Shown one piece after another: positions 17,101 to 19,048 of a stretch of DNA of 19,048 bases (positions are counted from its first letter, which is position 1; each line of letters begins with the position of its first letter). Position numbers and translations under genes: made by a program. The notes below the pieces were generated by a model that saw only the letters and a program-made list of their open reading frames with translations, was not told the origin of the DNA and made no database searches. The stretch is from assembly GCA_035544635.1 (NCBI GenBank), contig DATKDQ010000193.1, positions 1 to 19,048 on the forward strand, written 5' to 3'. Origin of the DNA: DATAFT01 sp035544635. Its GTDB lineage: Bacteria > Acidobacteriota > Thermoanaerobaculia > Multivoradales > Multivoraceae.

Positions 17101-17394
17101 CACCCGCTCGACGGTGAGGAACGGGCGATCCGCGCTGCCGGCGGCGGCGACCGCGAGGTCGTCCACCGCGATCCGGCGCGCGCGCAGATCCAGCTCGAAG
17201 TCAGAGGCGGTGAGATGGAGCCCCTGCTGCGATGCCGCCGTGCCCACCCGGGCCAGGAGCGCCCGCCGCACGCCCTGCGAACGCAACGCGGCGAGACCGC
17301 CGAGTACGAGCAGAGCCAGCGCTGCGGCGAGCCCGGCGAGCCAGAGCAGGCCTCGCCGCCAAGTCTTCCTCCGCTGGGCATCCGGTTTCGACAC
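11128..17394 (-). CDS. tamB: TamB-TamA fusion: inner-membrane AsmA/TamB protein joined to Omp85 POTRA and barrel
   Basis: One 2088-residue frame joins two proteins that are separate in E. coli, where TamA (outer membrane) and TamB (inner-membrane anchored) form the translocation and assembly module; TamB-like proteins also bridge the periplasm for lipid transport. Residues 14-37 are the anchor. Residues 40-1310 are the AsmA/TamB-type beta-rich part, with repeated strand patterns, ending in a DUF490-like region (GYYGERLASRLSEGIG and SRDVSAYVTAAVSVSL nearby). A Gly/Ala/Gln/Pro linker at about 1310-1330 leads to four or five POTRA-like units to about 1760, then a barrel of about 330 residues with the Omp85 LRGY motif at 1986-1989 and a terminal Phe. 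E. coli TamB (1259) plus TamA (577) give a similar total. Start GTG 17394; no ribosome site. A Gly/Ser/Thr-rich insert lies near 1595-1615. The fusion is direct sequence evidence; its role is inference. Confidence 0.92.
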   Translation of the reverse strand: MSKPDAQRRKTWRRGLLWLAGLAAALALLVLGGLAALRSQGVRRALLARVGTAASQQGLHLTASDFELDLRARRIAVDDLAVAAAGSADRPFLTVERVVATLEARSVARRPLRILELDATAAWIDLGAPLPARAGEPEAAAGLPVTVERLRLLGLTIVGAPVDAMAALPLESWALEALELTGSLQDDGFELTIERGDLVLTAPAPATGLRAQVSGRVSGALAGPFTLHHLELAGDGIAATASGTIGLAPGDPLRLAFDLDAEPGRLAPEAVGSRLRARGDLDLRTLTGTVDVAVVAVPATLLEPFVTTDLFARFGAAGTLLDAEADLRLDGRDRVAGTATLTWRESVEGEPSDAPILLVVDAATVEGAAMVLDLAAELLPSWSGERTATARVRIPAWNDVAAAELVSSRLNLIAPDLRQALRDLERRFPRLLPPLPPTAPLDGALSVWAQGRGPIADPELELRGEWRPGPPGSVVEVRASGHPLATADSSRRMTLRADFTDLDLAALEALRDRLAAGVVSGTVELDIAGESLQGRARIDGRDLAIDPEHRVDSLVVELTGSPRAVSIERLEAVAGDARVVASGTLALDFEADRPLRGVEVAATLERPVDGVSWVEATLRVDSGTAHLEVSEARTDFGAARARLDVPLGALAGVPALADAIASLPTPLANGPVEIAVIAPDVDGAALLRRLGGAGSGALSAGLELALRLDPARPGAGDGTLTLRRLLAVEGDARVEALDAIVLRLEEGRLTVEPFGLTVGGERLRLAGGIDLSTEWRPGDDVAELVGTLRLDAEAPSLDVSALAAALGWEAPFESLRATGVSIAFAVDPAEPAAAQGELALATLEVGLPEAHWLRLAEPTAIRLVDRRLRVAPTRIEIDGQHLTLEADARLEPDWRRDRPLTELIASLEASLAGVLQADALEPYLGGAAASGRIAVEIDLAGTGGALTGHARLQPAEGGVEITLFDPYFTRLRDPRVELRLEQGAVTITAATAELNEGRLRLAGGGSLTEGTIDVTASLQDVRYRLDYGVTTLGDAELRLTRTAGEPPRLAGRIVLDSGLLRRDLDADREILRFLFAPEPAETAGVLDELELDLELATVDGLRIRNNLADLRATWAPLSITGTLAEPRIEGAVDLDPGGYLHVYGQTVRIDSGRFELRGELAPEIELETTASFEDPTVARSLRGGAFAELVRPTPGADDPVELERMIGGGLAGYYGERLASRLSEGIGAIDVSLRPILVFGLDKPGTELTVSRDVSAYVTAAVSVSLREEGRQTYVAEVHEIDSLPRFLGQIYTLTERSGGGADRSGTSEGVILQQRLRFGAGGGQPAAQGGPRLRRIVLDAPAGVLGRRAARRAVGYERGDRLGGGVVFETEIEVAEALRRRGYPGARVRVTLAEAGEERADLRIAVDPGPEVAFEFRGRELHRSQEDRIASIYRPDFYESISLAEMREQTVRELRGAGYLDPVVEVTVTSAADAEPLSRTVLVVASGGERMRLEAPRFTGIDDDAAAAIALRFPSAILRAELLDAEENAEHRLRTALAEQGYPGAAVVARELERSEDAAPSAARPVIALAPAGPRQRIAEVRMVMAGTEGAGTRGGTSRQQTSTAGGGGRADASLADLPALDELGAGAAPAPGDPIRSDHIARGALAIQDELYRRGHTRARVRPRLIAAPAAEHERILLYEVERAGRYAVGEVTVAGLGSTRAVWAAQVAGLEAGAPLEPAAVRAARRRLFETGLFRSVVPEIDWEHAGDARVSFLVAENPRFEVAYGVLWQSGLGSSAVLDAVDSNAFGRGITLGARARYRGDDSSGRLYGRLPRLLGTRAALDVFAEYREEHDEEINFGSEALQLELRVALPLAPRLEGRVYGRYRDSSAFDLVPDPVFPSPPLSLRWPSFGMQLVWDARDDPVSTRRGTFASADVVGADESLGSELSYVRLFTRASHHRPFGSLQGQPLLWAQSARLGLARSFRDQTLDRDERFFAGGQYSLRGYDEDSLGTRFLAVGEQATFVVNQELRVPVWRDLLTGVVFLDAGQVWNDVGDFGRDFLTSGGLGLRARTPVGTVRLDLAHPFDRRPGDDSLKLYLGLGNAF

Positions 17395-17402
17395 GAACGC
17401 CG

Positions 17403-17408
17403 ATCATA
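17403..17408 (-). promoter_or_regulatory. Candidate -10 element for the TamB-TamA gene
   Basis: On the minus strand TATGAT occurs nine bases before the GTG start. If used as a -10 element, transcription would begin two or three bases before the start codon, giving a leaderless or nearly leaderless message, which agrees with the missing ribosome site. No -35 element is seen at normal spacing. The upstream kinase gene is only 60 bases away, so cotranscription is the alternative. Confidence 0.25.
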
Positions 17409-17454
17409 ACGGCCGCGAGCGTCGTCCTCGGCGCCGGAGAGGCCAGAGAGATGG

Positions 17455-19048
17455 TCAAGTCAGCTGCGACGGCCACAGCACCAGGCGAGAGCGCAGGACC
17501 GCGGTCGTCTCCTCGAGCGGGCGGGTGGTGTCGAGCCGCAGGTGCTCGCTCGACGGCAGCTCCTCGACCGGCTCCCAGCTCGCTAGGAAGTCGTCGAGGA
17601 TGTCGAGACGACCGTCGCTCACTCCGGTTCGCCGCGCCCGCTCCACGAGCCGCGCGTGGAGCGTCGCACGGTCGGCGGCACACTCCACGAAGAGGAAGCC
17701 GGCGCCGTGCTCCTCCGCCAGCCGTCGCGCGGCCGCTCGCTCTCCCCGGGAGCGAAACGAGGCGTCGATCACGACCGCGCGCCCGGAGTCGAGCACGGCC
17801 GCGGCGCGGCGGAGGACCTCGGCGTAGACCTCGGCCGTGACCTCCGGCGCGTAGCCGTCGCGAAACGGCGGGTGCCACACCCGTTGGGTGGGGGCCACCC
17901 CGAGGAGAGACTTCCGCGTGCGGTCGGTGTCGACGATCGGCGCGCTGCGGCGGTCCGCGATCCAATCCGCGGTCACGCTCTTGCCGGAGGCGATGGGGCC
18001 TCCCACCGCGATCACCATCGGCTCGAGCAGCGACGGCCGCTCCGACGCCAGCGCGAGCTTGAAGTGGAGCCGGGCCTCGGCGGTGGCACGGGCGCGCACG
18101 CCGGACGCGGCGCCCGGGTCGGAGGCGAGCAGCGACGCCACCTTGGCGCGCACGAAGGCGCGGTAGCTCTGGTAGAAGTCGACCAGCGGGTAGAGGTCGT
18201 AGTCGTTCGCCGCGCGCGCGTAGCGGGCGAGGAAGTGCTCGGCGAGATCGACCTGGCCGTGCCGCGCCAGGTCCATCGACAGGAAGGCCGCGTCGGCGCA
18301 CACGTCGGCGTAGCGGAAGCGCTCGTTGAACTCGATGCAGTCGATGATCGCGAGCCGCTCTCCGCTCTGAACCTCCGAGACCGAGTCGATCGGACCTTCG
18401 GTGCCGGCGCTCGCCGAGTCGCCGCCTGCGAGCAGATAGAGATGCTCCAGGCGCAGGTCGCCGTGGCCGTCCCGGACGCGCCCGGCGCGCACGCGGCACG
18501 TGAAGAGATCGCGCCGGCGCTCGAGAAACCCGAGCTGCCAGCGCTCGATCTCGGCCGACTCCTCCTCGGTGAGGTAGGCGGCGATGGAGTCGCGGGTCTG
18601 GCGGAAGTTCTCGCGCACGTTGCGGCCGATCGCTTCGGGCGACCCGAAGGCCGCCGTCGTCTCGTCGCAGCGCGCCTCTTGGTGGAACTCCGCCAGACGC
18701 CGGGCGACGAGGTCGAGGTGCTCGCGAGTGAGACGGTGGTCGTGGAGGAGGTGATCGGCGCGACTCTCCGCGGGGAGGCGGCGCATGTGCACCGCCCAGT
18801 CGACCGGCGGCCCGTCGCCGTCGAGCGCGTGCCGCCCGTCGGCTCCGCGCACGACCGGCACCACGCCCAGGTACACGTCCGGAGCCAACCGGCGGTTGAG
18901 GAGGACCTCGGCCTCGCAGGCGGCTCGCCGAGCCTCGACCGTGGTGAAGTCGAGGAACCCGAGGTCGATCGGCTTCTTGACCTTGTACACGTCGCGGGCG
19001 TGGAGGAAGACCCACGAGATGTGGGTCTCCTCGAGCTCGACGCCGGGC
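17455..19048 (-). CDS. Two-domain kinase-like protein: APH-fold kinase plus P-loop ATPase/kinase (5' end beyond window)
   Basis: 530 residues are visible and the gene enters from the right edge. The reading frame is open and family-like before the first GTG (18990): ETHISWVFL precedes VYKVKKPIDLGFLDF, a typical opening of the COG2187 family, so the true start is outside the window. In visible numbering the first domain has a kinase catalytic-loop HGDLRLEHLYL at 195-205 and IIDCIEF at 234-240; the Asn normal in aminoglycoside phosphotransferases is replaced by His202. The second domain has a Walker A GGPIASGKS at 349-357, DTDRTRK near 373-379 and VIDASFRSRGER near 426-437, as in AAA_33/zeta-toxin-like small kinases (COG0645). 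The substrate is unknown; despite common database names an antibiotic resistance role is not implied. It ends 60 bases before the TamB-TamA gene and may share its transcript. Confidence 0.88.
   Translation of the reverse strand, partial: PGVELEETHISWVFLHARDVYKVKKPIDLGFLDFTTVEARRAACEAEVLLNRRLAPDVYLGVVPVVRGADGRHALDGDGPPVDWAVHMRRLPAESRADHLLHDHRLTREHLDLVARRLAEFHQEARCDETTAAFGSPEAIGRNVRENFRQTRDSIAAYLTEEESAEIERWQLGFLERRRDLFTCRVRAGRVRDGHGDLRLEHLYLLAGGDSASAGTEGPIDSVSEVQSGERLAIIDCIEFNERFRYADVCADAAFLSMDLARHGQVDLAEHFLARYARAANDYDLYPLVDFYQSYRAFVRAKVASLLASDPGAASGVRARATAEARLHFKLALASERPSLLEPMVIAVGGPIASGKSVTADWIADRRSAPIVDTDRTRKSLLGVAPTQRVWHPPFRDGYAPEVTAEVYAEVLRRAAAVLDSGRAVVIDASFRSRGERAAARRLAEEHGAGFLFVECAADRATLHARLVERARRTGVSDGRLDILDDFLASWEPVEELPSSEHLRLDTTRPLEETTAVLRSRLVLWPSQLT

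Noticed and set aside
17455..18990. GTG at 18990 as the start of the kinase gene
   Set aside because: Family-like sequence (ETHISWVFL) is read in the same frame up to the window edge, so the GTG is an internal Val codon.
17201..19015. A 604-codon minus-strand frame overlapping the kinase gene
   Set aside because: The translation is Arg/Ala/Pro-rich without motifs, while the other minus-strand frame gives APH and P-loop motifs.
1..19048. tRNA, rRNA, CRISPR, insertion sequence or prophage signals
   Set aside because: None were recognised; all longer stretches are covered by housekeeping or envelope genes and the only repeats are the two short tandem arrays described.

Overview
This 19 kb window is chromosomal DNA from a high-GC (roughly 70%) Gram-negative bacterium. 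Two envelope proteins imply an outer membrane: a 2088-residue protein that joins a TamB-like inner-membrane-anchored domain to an Omp85 (TamA-like) outer-membrane barrel, and a lipoprotein-type PstS. Gene content and base composition resemble Myxococcota, Desulfobacterota, Binatota or Acidobacteriota-like lineages, but this placement is inference. No rRNA, tRNA, CRISPR array, insertion sequence or phage gene was seen. Genes are tightly packed and no gene-free stretch reaches 300 bases.

Positions 1-5086 (minus strand) hold a high-affinity phosphate uptake operon in the order pstS, phoU fusion, pstC, pstA, pstB-like, pstB; the last gene runs off the left edge. Four of its five junctions overlap, which suggests translational coupling. 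Three things stand out. phoU lies second rather than last. It is fused to a low-molecular-weight phosphatase/ArsC-like domain whose catalytic Cys and Arg are missing. The transporter also has two different ATPases in tandem: the first has lost the Q-loop Gln and the H-loop His, while the visible part of the second is canonical. The 278-base divergent region upstream of pstS carries a 17-bp tandem repeat.

Positions 5365-11042 hold a mixed group: a membrane-anchored FHA protein, a convergent GGDEF-EAL protein with both active sites intact, the radical-SAM and MEMO1-family members of the AmmeMemoRadiSam system (amrS and amrB, divergently arranged, with no AMMECR1/amrA gene in the window), a small TerB-like protein, and a secreted TPR protein. 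Upstream of the GGDEF-EAL gene, and running into the amrS stop codon, is a perfect or near-perfect triple 11-bp repeat with the 7+4 layout used by OmpR/PhoB-family regulators.

Positions 11128-17394 (minus) are the TamB-TamA fusion, a single polypeptide predicted to run from the inner membrane through the periplasm into an outer-membrane barrel. A long bipartite hairpin separates it from the convergent TPR gene. Upstream, and cut by the right edge, is a two-domain kinase-like protein (aminoglycoside-phosphotransferase fold plus P-loop kinase, COG2187/COG0645 type).

The strongest candidates for undescribed biology are the one-piece TamB-TamA protein and the PhoU/pseudo-phosphatase fusion working with an asymmetric PstB pair.
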